A DNA stretch of 64,000 bases. Source: Terramyces sp. JEL0728. Lineage: Eukaryota > Chytridiomycota > Chytridiomycetes > Rhizophydiales > Terramycetaceae. Position 1 is the stretch's first letter. The number at the start of each line of letters is the position of its first letter. The stretch spans positions 1 through 64,000 of the forward strand of contig JADIIU010000052.1 in the NCBI GenBank assembly GCA_027603945.1, read 5' to 3'. Below the pieces are notes generated by a model. The model was not told the DNA's origin. It made no database searches and was given only the letters and a program-made list of their open reading frames with translations. Both the position numbers and the translations under genes were made by a program. This document shows, in pieces, positions 1 through 9,316 of the stretch.

Positions 1-1
1 T

Positions 2-430
2 TTTGGCAGTAATTACGACCCGGCGGATTTAAAGCTATTTTTGGATATGCACACTCCAGAAAAAGGTCTTGAATGGATAGAACGAGATTACGTTCTTTTA
101 GCTGTTGATGCTAATCAAAATATTGGAGGATTTGTATCTGTTGGGAAATGCGCAGTACCATTTGGCCAAGTTACAACCAGGGATGGTGAAATCAAGAAAA
201 TGTATGTGGACCAAAAGTATTTTGGGACTGGACTGGCTCATATCCTGTTCAAAAAGGGATTTGAATGGGTCAATCAAACATTTCCTGGTAATATTTATAT
301 CAGCTCATTCTCTGGAAACGACAGGGCATTTAAATTCTACCAAAAGCAGGGCTTTGAGCTGGTAGGAACCTGTAAATATCCAGTTGGCAATACAGAAGAT
401 CTGGACTATGTATTGCGCTACGTTAAATAA
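2..430 (+). CDS. GNAT N-acetyltransferase, 5' end outside window
   Basis: This is the 3' part of a GNAT-family acetyltransferase. The frame is open from base 2, so the start codon lies upstream of the window. The visible protein closely resembles the gene at 2525-3043: both have the GEIKKMYV strand, the acetyl-CoA loop YFGTGLAH, and the closing FYQKQGFE/VGTCKYPVGN segment. Family knowledge: such enzymes transfer an acetyl group from acetyl-CoA to an amine; the substrate cannot be told from sequence. It is the first of four tandem paralogs on the same strand. The TAA stop sits inside an AATAAA signal (426-431). No intron is seen in the visible part. Confidence 0.85.
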   Translation, partial: FGSNYDPADLKLFLDMHTPEKGLEWIERDYVLLAVDANQNIGGFVSVGKCAVPFGQVTTRDGEIKKMYVDQKYFGTGLAHILFKKGFEWVNQTFPGNIYISSFSGNDRAFKFYQKQGFELVGTCKYPVGNTEDLDYVLRYVK

Positions 431-657
431 ACACCTTACGCACAAGGAACTTTTATTAATTTTAACTGTCATTGCTCTGAGTATTGCTACCAAGATTAGT
501 TCCGCAAACTAGACATTGCATCTAGCCTACTACTGTCAATAATTTCGTGGATTTAGCAATACCTTCCCGTGATAAATTACAATCACAGCCATCCATATCC
601 ATGAAAATCAACATGGATTCCAAACAAATACAAAAATATCCATGGCGGATCAATTTG

Positions 658-663
658 TATAAA
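658..663 (+). promoter_or_regulatory. TATA-like box of the small peptide gene
   Basis: TATAAA lies 28 bases before the ATG of the peptide gene at 691. The neighbouring peptide gene at 954 has TATAAA at nearly the same distance (919-924). If these act as TATA boxes, both transcripts would have almost no 5' leader. This is inference from sequence and spacing only. Confidence 0.4.
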
Positions 664-690
664 TCCAGGGTAGTGCTGGTCATTTCAACT

Positions 691-801
691 ATGAAATTTA
701 TCGTCTTACTAGCTGCTACTATCACTGCGCTACCACTTGTCAAAAGAGCGCCAATGTGGTGCATCCCTCGTTGCGGAGTTGTCAAACCAATAACCGACTA
801 A
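691..801 (+). CDS. Small secreted peptide precursor, pheromone-like
   Basis: A 36-residue open frame not otherwise explained. It starts with a hydrophobic signal-like segment (MKFIVLLAATITALP) followed by LVKR, a Kex2-type dibasic site, and a 17-residue C-terminal peptide that begins APMWCIPRCG. Two cysteines follow an aromatic residue. The peptide after KR begins with the dipeptide Ala-Pro, the kind removed by Ste13-type dipeptidyl aminopeptidases in yeast alpha-factor maturation. The larger precursor at 954-1241 has the same leader pattern (ALPPLIRR) and related Cys peptides, so the two are probably paralogs. An AATAAA lies at 814-819. A secreted signalling peptide is the favoured reading; an antimicrobial or effector peptide is possible. 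Confidence 0.6.
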   Translation: MKFIVLLAATITALPLVKRAPMWCIPRCGVVKPITD

Positions 802-918
802 TACTGTATCTATAATAAATCTGTATCTGTCTCAATTTTCTACACTCAATTTCCAGATGGCGTCTATTCAATGACGGGAACAATCGAATTCAATGAAACA
901 TGAACCCAGAACCACTAT

Positions 919-924
919 TATAAA
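919..924 (+). promoter_or_regulatory. TATA-like box of the multi-peptide precursor
   Basis: TATAAA 30 bases before the ATG at 954, matching the arrangement of the peptide gene at 691. Confidence 0.4.
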
Positions 925-953
925 TCAATCAGTTTTCCAGTATGCCAAACTGA

Positions 954-1241
954 ATGCGTTTCTGGATCTTGGCCACTGTTTTTGCGCTACCTCCGCTGAT
1001 TAGGAGGGAACCAGCTTATACTGGGGATATCATACAAAAGAGGGAAGCGGCATACCCTGGGCAAATTATCAACAAAAGACGTCCTGCTTATACTGGGGAT
1101 ATCATGAACAAGAGAGATCCTGGACAGATTGTCAACAAGCGAGCTCCAGCTTATTGTGCCATTCCACCTTGTGATGGATTCTATGAAAAGCGATCTGCTG
1201 CATTCTGCCCATTCCCGCCATGTCCGGCAGATGACAACTAG
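954..1241 (+). CDS. Kex2-processed multi-peptide precursor, alpha-factor-like
   Basis: A 95-residue secreted precursor. After a hydrophobic leader ending in RR (residues 17-18), the protein is cut into six segments by Lys-Arg pairs at 29-30, 41-42, 53-54, 62-63 and 79-80. The first three segments repeat the pattern xxAY-x-G-x-I-x-x; the fourth is a shortened copy (DPGQIVN). The last two are cysteine peptides with AYCAIPPC and AFCPFPPC cores. Every segment begins with an X-Pro or X-Ala dipeptide (EP, EA, RP, DP, AP, SA), the substrate type of Ste13-like dipeptidyl aminopeptidases. Leader, KR cuts and X-Ala/X-Pro spacers together reproduce the architecture of fungal alpha-pheromone precursors. 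The function is inferred; other Kex2-processed repeat proteins, including cyclic-peptide precursors, share part of this layout. Confidence 0.65.
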   Translation: MRFWILATVFALPPLIRREPAYTGDIIQKREAAYPGQIINKRRPAYTGDIMNKRDPGQIVNKRAPAYCAIPPCDGFYEKRSAAFCPFPPCPADDN

Positions 1242-1279
1242 CCATTTATACCTTAAATAAACTTTTGAAAAAAGTTCTA

Positions 1280-1783
1280 ATGAACGGTGATTTGCACTAC
1301 AGAGAAGCAGTGGAAGGGGACGCAAATGATTTGGTAGAGTTCCTGAAAGTAAATACAGTAAATACATTTATCAATCATTTTAAAATGGACGAGCTCTTGA
1401 AATTCATTGACGCTTTTACTCCTGAATTAGGAAGATATTGGATTGCCACCGGGTTTGTATATTTGGCTCTGTGCGGAGATAAAATTGTTGGGTTAGTAGC
1501 GGCTTGCAAGTGTACACTTGAATATTCAGAAACAAGCAAGCTGGATGGTGAAATCAAGAAACTTTACATTGCGAGAGAGTTTCACGGAAAAGGAGTTGCT
1601 GGGACGCTTTTCAAGAAAGGAATGGACTGGCTGAATATCAGTTTTCCAAGCCGTCCAGTATCCATTGAGGTGTACAATAAAAACCATCGCGCCATTGCCT
1701 TCTACAAGAAACAAGGATTTGAAATAGTATGCAAAGTGCCTTGCGCAATTGAAAACGAAATATGCGTTATTATGCGTAAATAA
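1280..1783 (+). CDS. GNAT N-acetyltransferase, divergent paralog
   Basis: A 167-residue GNAT-family protein. The start is the first ATG, 38 bases after the stop of the peptide precursor. Visible GNAT landmarks are the DGEIKKLYI strand, the acetyl-CoA loop FHGKGVAGTLF and the NHRAIAFYKKQGFE block near the C-terminus. It is the most divergent of the four tandem copies and has no VGTCKYPVGN-type ending. The stop TAA is embedded in AATAAA (1779-1784). The substrate is unknown. Confidence 0.85.
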   Translation: MNGDLHYREAVEGDANDLVEFLKVNTVNTFINHFKMDELLKFIDAFTPELGRYWIATGFVYLALCGDKIVGLVAACKCTLEYSETSKLDGEIKKLYIAREFHGKGVAGTLFKKGMDWLNISFPSRPVSIEVYNKNHRAIAFYKKQGFEIVCKVPCAIENEICVIMRK

Positions 1784-1934
1784 AGCTTAATTTTGCGAAT
1801 TTTAACCGATCAGCTGGAATTAGGTTGGGGTTAGTGCTCGCTCAAAGAAATAATACTGTCCTTTGCAACTTTAAAATGCGGATGCGGAAAATGCTGCCCT
1901 GTTAAGATTTTTCCAGAAACTTGATAATTTTTTG

Positions 1935-2450
1935 ATGGTGCAAAACATAGTCTATCGATATGCCCAAGAAGCTGACGCAGAAATGCTGATTGCCTTCTCT
2001 GCAAAAACATTTACAGATACATTTGGACATATTTATCAGCCAATAGATTTGGAAGCTTTTTTGGAAGGTTACTCTCCAGCAACTGCGATTGAATGGATGA
2101 AGAATAGTTTCGTTTACTTGGCGCTTGATGGAGATGAAATTGCTGGATATGTTACTGCAGGTACTTGCGGGCTTCCATATAAAGATGTTACCAGAGAGAA
2201 TGGAGAGATAAAGAAATTGTATGTAGACAAGCCGTATTTTGGAACTGGGATTGCCAAAGTGTTATTCAACAAGGCAATGGAATGGGTAAGGGAGACCTTT
2301 CCAGGCGATGTCTACCTTGGGGTCTTCTCTGAAAATACCAGAGCTCAAAATTTCTACAAAAAACATGGCTTCGAACAAGTAGGGACCTACTTGTATCCAG
2401 TCGGAAATCACAATGATTTGGAATTCATTTACAGGGCCCCAAATGTTTAA
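1935..2450 (+). CDS. GNAT N-acetyltransferase
   Basis: A 171-residue single-exon GNAT acetyltransferase, third of the tandem array. The acetyl-CoA binding loop is YFGTGIAKVLF, preceded by NGEIKKLYVD and followed by NTRAQNFYKKHGFEQVGT. The ATG at 1935 is chosen because the frame upstream lacks a better start and the length fits a one-domain GNAT. The stop overlaps AATAAA at 2449-2454. A role in acetylating a small amine is likely from the family; no substrate is visible. Confidence 0.87.
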   Translation: MVQNIVYRYAQEADAEMLIAFSAKTFTDTFGHIYQPIDLEAFLEGYSPATAIEWMKNSFVYLALDGDEIAGYVTAGTCGLPYKDVTRENGEIKKLYVDKPYFGTGIAKVLFNKAMEWVRETFPGDVYLGVFSENTRAQNFYKKHGFEQVGTYLYPVGNHNDLEFIYRAPNV

Positions 2451-2524
2451 TAAAGCTTATTGTTCCCAAATTTGCAAATCCTGGTCACCAATCGATCCAT
2501 CTTGGACTTACCAATTAATACATC

Positions 2525-3043
2525 ATGAAGATTGACTCTATTACTTATCGGAAAGCAAATGAAAGCGATGCGGAACAACTCATTGATTTTTTTATCAAAG
2601 GTTTCCTAAAGACATTTGGCAAGAATTACGACTTGCAGGATATTAGGCTATACTTGGAAAACTACAATCCAGAAACAGCCCTCCAATGGATCGAGGAAGA
2701 CTACGTACTTGTAGCCGTGGACGGTGACCAGAATATCGGGGGATTTGTCTCGGTTGGGAAATGTACTGTCCCATTCGATCAAGTCACGCCAGATGATGGC
2801 GAAATCAAGAAAATGTACGTGGACCAAAAGTACTTTGGAACTGGCCTTGCTCACAGCTTGTTTGAAAAAGGGCTTGAGCGGGTAAAGGAGGAAGTCGATG
2901 GGAATATTTACATTGATTCATACTCGGAAAACGGCAGAGCTTTGAAGTTTTACCAAAAGAAAGGCTTTGAACCAGTAGGAACTTGCAAATATGCGGTTGG
3001 AAATCATGAAGATCTGGATTATGTACTGCGATACGCTCAATAA
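2525..3043 (+). CDS. GNAT N-acetyltransferase
   Basis: A 172-residue GNAT acetyltransferase, nearly a duplicate of the gene that enters the window at its left end: both share GGFVSVGKC, GEIKKMYVDQKYFGTGLAH and the VGTCKYxVGN ending. It is the fourth gene of the tandem family. Only 74 bases separate its ATG from the previous stop. The stop codon lies within AATAAA at 3039-3044. No introns are needed. Confidence 0.87.
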   Translation: MKIDSITYRKANESDAEQLIDFFIKGFLKTFGKNYDLQDIRLYLENYNPETALQWIEEDYVLVAVDGDQNIGGFVSVGKCTVPFDQVTPDDGEIKKMYVDQKYFGTGLAHSLFEKGLERVKEEVDGNIYIDSYSENGRALKFYQKKGFEPVGTCKYAVGNHEDLDYVLRYAQ

Positions 3044-3224
3044 ACTTTTCAAATATTTGATTTTTTGTCTTTTGAATGCGCTGTAAATGGAGCTGCAATC
3101 CTAACTGGGAATGGTCGCTGCGATTAGGATGGTAGATCCCTACTTTGTTCAACCCCACAATATTCAACGATTTTGAAATTCCAAAACAAAAAAGAAATGT
3201 TATGAGGTCGAGTTTATTATCCTT

Positions 3225-3824
3225 TTAATGAGGAGCAGTACCGATGTATTCGGTGATTTTAGCTTCAAAGGTTGAAGCTTGAGTTTTGATGGTTGGTCTG
3301 ACAGAGGGAACAAAGTGATAGACCAAGAAACCAGTCCAGATAAGCGGGAGCGAGAACAAGACTGGAATCCAGAGGAAAAATAGCGCAGTCAAAGTAGCTG
3401 GGACATACAAGGTTGGTTTTTCCAAAACAATTTTCTTGAAAGATTCAGCTACCTTTCCAAAATGAGAAATCAATCCCTTGTATTCTGAAAAGTCGAGTAA
3501 ATATTGGTATTGAACGGTTGAAGCCATTGGGTTTTCAGTTTGATGGGAAACTTTTTCATTCAGTTTATCATCGTGAATTTCAGTCTTATCGGAACGTGCC
3601 AATATTTCTGAATCAACATCGGATGCACTGACATTTTCAGATTCAGTGATCGAGGATAAAGTCTCGTATTGATCTTCAAATTCTGGATTATTAGAATGAA
3701 CCACTTGAATTGCTACCGGAACGTTTGGCTGCGGATCTTCTGGTATCTTGTTCTTGGCTGCTAGTTGATGTTTGAGATCTTTGATGCTTCGTTTCTTTTT
3801 TTGTTTTGCGAGGTTCTTTGCCAT
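3225..3824 (-). CDS. Unknown protein with C-terminal membrane segment
   Basis: A 199-residue protein I do not recognise. It begins with a Lys/Arg-rich stretch (MAKNLAKQKKKRSIKDLKHQ), continues through an acidic, Ser/Thr-rich and probably disordered region (about residues 30-100), and ends in a hydrophobic region around 140-175 (ALFFLWIPVLFSLPLIWTGF) that could form one long or two short membrane passes, followed by about 25 hydrophilic residues. The basic start could be nuclear or ribosome-associated; the C-terminal hydrophobic part suggests ER or another internal membrane. An AATAAA follows the stop within about 12 bases on the minus strand. Confidence 0.7.
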   Translation of the reverse strand: MAKNLAKQKKKRSIKDLKHQLAAKNKIPEDPQPNVPVAIQVVHSNNPEFEDQYETLSSITESENVSASDVDSEILARSDKTEIHDDKLNEKVSHQTENPMASTVQYQYLLDFSEYKGLISHFGKVAESFKKIVLEKPTLYVPATLTALFFLWIPVLFSLPLIWTGFLVYHFVPSVRPTIKTQASTFEAKITEYIGTAPH

Positions 3825-4086
3825 TTTTGTGAGGATTTTTTCACATGAGATGAAAACGTTGTGATCAATTGTGCCAAGTTCGCAATATAGATACGATGCA
3901 AGCTTTGAAGAGCGCGCAGCTCATAGATCAGCTAATCGCCAATACAATCTTATGGTATTTCCAACTACCGATGCTCTAGTACGAGGGCTAGTTTGGGTTT
4001 CCAGTATATGAATCTTCCAAATCTTAGCACCGAGTTCTGTCTTGTGAACGAGTTCAGCAGAAAGATAATGCACTCCTAGATGGAGA

Positions 4087-4906
4087 ATGTATCATGGATT
4101 GGCGCGTGTTGGGGGTGGACATTTCAGACAAAGGCAAACCCCAATAAATTGCGCAAGACGCACAATCTTCTTCATGTCATTGCAGCCAACTCAAAGAACG
4201 ACTTCATCTCAAGTGTACGAACCAGCCCATTCACTCTCAGAAAGTTTTTCGCGAAGATTAATTACACAAGGAACGATGCCAGCAACTCTTGGAATTTCAC
4301 ATTCATTAACCAGCAGTGCAGAAATGGGCTGGGATTTCCAAAGCCCACAGCACTACTTTGTATCTAGAGCGAGAGGTGCACAGCGACATGACGAAATACC
4401 ACGATTAAACCAAACTCAATCCAGACCGCAGTTCAGAAGTAAAGTAGTATGTGTATTAGACTGTAAACATTGTCAATTAGAAGTTTGTAAACGCGGAATG
4501 AAAGCGATCCTGCTGGCTGATATGAATGCAAGTTTATTTTTAATTTCAGGTAGAATTATTCTCCACAGACTCTCCGCCTTATGGCGTGCAATTGGTAAAC
4601 GACGATTACAGGACCCGCAACTGCTTCTGCAGGATCAGAGATGTAGCCTGTTTGGGATGGTAAACCGTTTTTTATCCAGTGGGAACGTAATTGGATACCA
4701 CGTAACACAACCGTGTGAGCCTTGTATGGATGCCTGCAACAACGGCCATTTTTGGATGTTCCACTGCACAGAAGTTACTTCAAAAGACAGACTGAACGAC
4801 GCTGGTAATTTTCACTCATGTAGGCACCGTATTGGCGTGGTCGCAGATACCTAGGGCTGATAGCGATACATTGAGCACATTGAAAAAGAATTCCATCCTC
4901 CGCTAG
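4087..4906 (+). CDS. FAM72 family protein
   Basis: Exons 4087-4531, 4554-4669, 4690-4804 and 4824-4906 join to 252 codons; introns are 22, 20 and 19 nt. The second half matches the FAM72 family: CKHCQLEVCKRGMKAILLAD, then LFSTDSPPYGV, VACLGCGNVIGYHV, a CEPCMDACNNGHFWMFH block and an AWSQIP ending. Conserved Cys pairs suggest zinc binding. Family knowledge: human FAM72A binds the uracil glycosylase UNG2 and lowers its level; the fungal role is unknown. The roughly 120 residues before the domain are Ser/Gln-rich and their start codon is uncertain. The frame runs through the conserved segments only when the three ultrashort introns are removed. Confidence 0.8.
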
Positions 4907-4947
4907 ATCAAAAAGAAAAAATTCAGACGCTAAATAAATTATTACTA

Positions 4948-7900
4948 CTATTTATTACGCTGCAAACCGAAAATGTCTTCTACATACTCTGGCCATTGAA
5001 CGGTGTTGTTAGACACACCTTCCCTAGTCTTCCAATATTCGTCAGAGAATCTCCAATGGCCTTCATTGGTGTCCTTGTCAATTTCTCTGATAAACCATCT
5101 AGGCGACCACCAAGACTCACCAGTTTCAATTCCACGCGGGGAAGGACCATTAGGAACTCCAGTTTTTTCAAAAGTAGCGACGATTTCCTTCCTTCTGGCT
5201 CTTTGATGCTGTTCACAAAACTCTTTTTTTGCATCTGCATCGTCCCACAATCCAAGCTCCATTGCCCTTTGGTCTGGCCTCTTTCTAGAATCGGTAGCTG
5301 GCAAAATTTCTTGCAGTTCGTCACTGGTTTGATTAAGGTATAAGGAAAAGTCTGTAAAGTTAAAGTTAACTTTGGATGCATCCGGTTTCTTGTTAACTTT
5401 CCACAAACAAAATGGTTTTGCAGGATACGCCTTTCCGACTGGGTATGCGGTAATTCGCTCATCCCACTTGCCTTTGATTTCATACCTGCAAACTCCTTTT
5501 GCATCTTTGACCGTGCCAACGATCGTTTCTGTGCTCAAGTTATTGTTTGAGCCAAACCAACCGCCAGAATCTTTCAGTTTGAAGGTAATAACACACTCTT
5601 CGCCAGTTCTCCAATTTTTGACAGTCATGTCACCATAATGCTCGATCGTTAGAGTCCCCAGAATCAAATTATTAACACAAGTAGTAACTTTTTTCCAGCT
5701 ATAATGTTCTGACTGACACTCTCCTTTATCATTGTATACTGGAAGCGAAACATGGCAATTTCCTAGAGGATGCAACTCTAGGGATTTCCCCCAAAACTTT
5801 GACTTTACATTTACTTCGGTCCAGAATGAATAATCTGGCGATTCGCAATAGCAGGCGCTGATAGGTGGGTGGTGGCACACTTGTTCAGAAAGGTATCTAA
5901 ATTCTTTTTCCGGCTGGATCAATTCAAAAGTTTCGCCCTAACGTTAGCAAATCGTATACCAAAAGGGGGTTGAATGGTTTACTGGTTCTTCCCACAGTAC
6001 TAGAGTAATTGCTCATGGCGAAAGCACCAACAAGCATTAGTCTGAATAAACTGGCTTCGTCTCCTTGCAAGTTTACTAAGCTGTCATAATCCAATTCCAA
6101 CTTGCTTGCTGCTAAGTGTCCAGGATGAACTTGCAATTTGGATTGAGGTGCAAATCCTTTACTACCAACTCTTCCTGCAAGTGATAGCAACTCGATGAAT
6201 TCAATATCTTCGCACATTCTTTGTAGCATGCTGAGAGGCTCATTAAATAGCACTGGCAGTGTAATTTTACTTAGATCTTTTCCGATAGCCGATTTTAAAA
6301 ACGACCACACCGCCAATGAAGGCATTGGGACTGACGGGTCTAGTGGTAATTGTTTTCTGCGGGGAATTAGCGTCTCGTACCCCTTAGAGCTTGATTCCAG
6401 ATCTGCTATTGGCAAAAATCCATTACTTAATAGCGAGAATATCTTTTGATTTTCCGGTAGTTTCGAGACGTCAGTACCATCTGCCTGCATATCAGGGAAT
6501 CCAAAAGCATTTTCAAAGAAGCTTTGCGACATGTCTTGCGCATCGTAGAATTCATCATCCATCGAATCACGAGAATGTTCAGATTCGTCGGCTGGTTTCA
6601 ATTCTACTGGAGATGTGCCATCTGTTGCTGAAGATACTTTGCGGCTAGCGGAATTGCTTGGTACCGACAAACTTGGATTCTCGGTAAAGGAGTTTGGACT
6701 CAGACCAAGACCTGGCCGTTGCCCTGGCATAGACTCTACAGTCGCCAGTCTATGCACAATTTCCTCCAATCTTTTGTGTGCTTCATTTGCCGATTTGAGT
6801 TTCTGTTCCCACATGTATTCTCTGCTATGGCAATGATGAATAATATTATTAATCAAGCCTTCAATGTGTTTAGAGGATTCTGATAGTAGTTTGGGTAATG
6901 GTTTCATAGTGCTGGCGGACTTTGAATCTTGCGCGCTGAATACCGTTTGATTAAGTATTCCAACAGCTGTTTGGACAGTTTCCTGCTGCACTTGCATTTC
7001 TGTCTTTACCAATATAATCAATCTGCGGAGCTCGGGAGACACTATTTCAGGAGATGCGTCTCCCAAATAGTTTGGAGCATCATGTTCCTCCAATTTCATT
7101 GGATAAGAAGACGGTGATCCCCCGATGTGGGATGAGCGACCTTCAACACCGTCTGACTCTGTACTAATCAGCAGTCCAATCTGAGGACTGCTGTTGTTGG
7201 GCAGATCAACGCTTGACGCTTTTGGAGAAGTTGTACCAGAATGCGGGTGTTTGTTTGCGTCAGACATCCAAACTCTACTTTCCATCAGAGACCACACCCA
7301 TTTCTTTGCGTCTGCCGGACTCCGAGCTTTCAAAGAGTACTTTACATTTCCTGAACCTGTAACGTCAAATCTACTTGGATCATTTTTCGAGTCAGGAAAG
7401 TATGCATTCACTGATAATGTAGAAATCGACCCCCTGCAAGCAGAAGGGTAGTCGTGTACATCATGAAAGTAGGAAAATACACCACCTTCCAATACGAAAT
7501 ATCTTGACTGATATCCATCCTTGTAATTTGTCCACTGACATAAAATTGCGTTTACCTTTAATAAATTTCCTTTTAGCACCGGCGCTTCTTTGATTCCAAC
7601 TTTTCCTGCTGCAGCTTGTGCCAAACTTGCAGATGTGATTGGAGCTTGTGACTTGGAATGCTTTAAAATATCACGAACTTTATCGGACTTTGCCAAATCG
7701 TGAGGTTTCTTTCCTTTCTTATCCATAACATTGGGGTCAGCACCAAATTTTAGTGCCCAAACAACCATTTCCAAATTATCTGATTTAGCTGCAACATGCA
7801 GCAATGACCTTTCGGTTGACGGTTCAATAGAAGCATTAATATCAATCCAGCCGAGTTTCAAATACGCTTTTGCTCTTTCACTTGTTGCAAACAATGCCTC

Positions 7901-8445
7901 AATGCCTTGGTGGTCATTGCATGCTGCAGCGTTATGTATCGCACTCGTCATTGCTTCGATATATTCTGTTCGGTATTCTGGATTAGTGGAATATTACTTG
8001 CAAACGTGACTGCTACTTTTCCGTTTGCAGCAATTTCTTCTGCTGTCCTTCCTAATGCCTGCCGAATCGTGTCGTTCAAGTTGGGTATTTGGAATAATAT
8101 TTCAATAATATCAATCCTGCCTAATTTCGACGCAATGTGTAGCGGTGTCTCTCGGTCTGGGGAGTTTTGTACATTAATCCAGTCCAAGGATTTCCCGTTT
8201 ATTGCTGCAGCACTTTCTGATGAACAAAATACTGAGACGACATTTTCTACAATATTTTTAGGACATAGAGACACTACCAAATGCAAGGGGCTTCCATAGG
8301 TTGGAGTCGCTCCTTGAAAAGGATGTGCGTTTATTCGAAATATTGCGTTCAATACTGCGTCTGTGTCATTTGTCGTCAGAGAATTTACTAGCTGCAAATG
8401 TTTTACATTCTCGTCTAAATTTTGTGTGTGTTGCGCTTTTTCCAT
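4948..8445 (-). CDS. Oxysterol-binding protein, ankyrin-PH-ORD (Osh1-like)
   Basis: Exons, in transcript order, are 8445-7998, 7977-5960 and 5937-4948 (minus strand), giving 1151 residues; introns are 20 nt (7978-7997) and 22 nt (5938-5959). Ankyrin-type repeats fill the N-terminus (DRETPLHIASKLGRIDI, ERSLLHVAAKSDNLEM). A PH domain follows (KVNAILCQWTNYKDGYQSRY), then a FFAT-like motif DDEFYDAQD for binding ER VAP proteins, and a C-terminal lipid-binding domain with PFNPLLGETFEL and the signature EQVCHHPPISA. The order equals yeast Osh1/Swh1. Family knowledge: these proteins carry sterols and PI4P between the ER and other membranes at contact sites. Confidence 0.92.
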
Positions 8446-8713
8446 CCAAGATTTTTGCCCCAATTTTCGTCTTGGAAGGTGAGTCTCAAATAGGGATTTG
8501 GCGGTGGAATACTTTTAGATTATCAAGCTCTCAAATACCAGTGCTTTCTCTCCTGACACGCCAGTAAGCAACTTGTAATACATGAAAACACAACTAGTTG
8601 TAACTGGGCTCAATTCAGGCAACTCTGGCAAATATTAATCCTCCTGCAAAAAACATCCAAATTCATCCAATATTAATTTGAAAATCCGATATGTTTATGT
8701 AATAACAAAAATC

Positions 8714-9169
8714 TTAAGCTTTGAAGGTCTTCTTGACTTTTGCGAAACCTTTACCAACAGTAACAGATTTCTTTTTGCGAGCAATCATGATCTTGAAGCG
8801 GTCAAAGTCGGAAGTATTAGCGCGGAGGTCTCTCTTTGCAACCTTCTTGGCCCATGAGGTTTTAGCCCATAATCCATTCAAGTCTTGCTTTTCAATAGCT
8901 GCTAAAAGAGCTTTGCTTCCAATAGCTCTTGGAATCTTTTCCAATTTGATTGCAGTGAGAGTTGCACGTTTGAATGAAATAGCTTGACGTTTGACTTCTG
9001 GCCCTTCAACCAAAACTCTTCCGTGGTCAATAATTTCTACAATGACAGCAAGTTTGCCATAGTCTGGTCCGTAAGTGATCATTACAACTCTTCCAACTTC
9101 CACGAATCTTTCGAGAGCCTAACTGTTAATTTTGTTCTATTGATATTTGATTCTATCCTGTCTTACCAT
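8714..9169 (-). CDS. RPL14: 60S ribosomal protein L14 (eL14)
   Basis: The coding sequence is an ATG at 9169-9167, a 48-nt intron (9119-9166), then 9118-8714, for 135 residues. The mature start reads [12 protein letters not shown], matching eL14, followed by [20 protein letters not shown] and the basic [20 protein letters not shown]-type tail. The intron directly after the start codon is typical of ribosomal protein genes and is longer than the 20-nt norm of this genome. It shares a 147-base divergent promoter with RPL5. Role: large-subunit ribosome structure. Confidence 0.95.
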
Positions 9170-9264
9170 TGTTTTAAAAAGCAAACTCCAACTGCTAAAC
9201 TTTTTTTTGAAAATCCTATCGGAGATTTTGCTTTTGGGACAAACGATTGGTCGAATGGAATAAT

Positions 9265-9270
9265 CACGTG
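9265..9270. promoter_or_regulatory. CACGTG E-box in the shared RPL14/RPL5 promoter
   Basis: The palindrome TCACGTGA (core 9265-9270) sits between the divergent ribosomal protein genes, about 47 bases before the RPL5 ATG and 95 before the RPL14 ATG. The same core lies about 50 bases before the TPS gene and 43 before DBP2. In other eukaryotes this core is bound by bHLH factors such as Cbf1 or Myc/Max; the factor here is not known. Confidence 0.5.
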
Positions 9271-9316
9271 AGGAGTAAATTTCAAAGAAAAAAAATGTCA
9301 AATTCCTACCTTTAAA

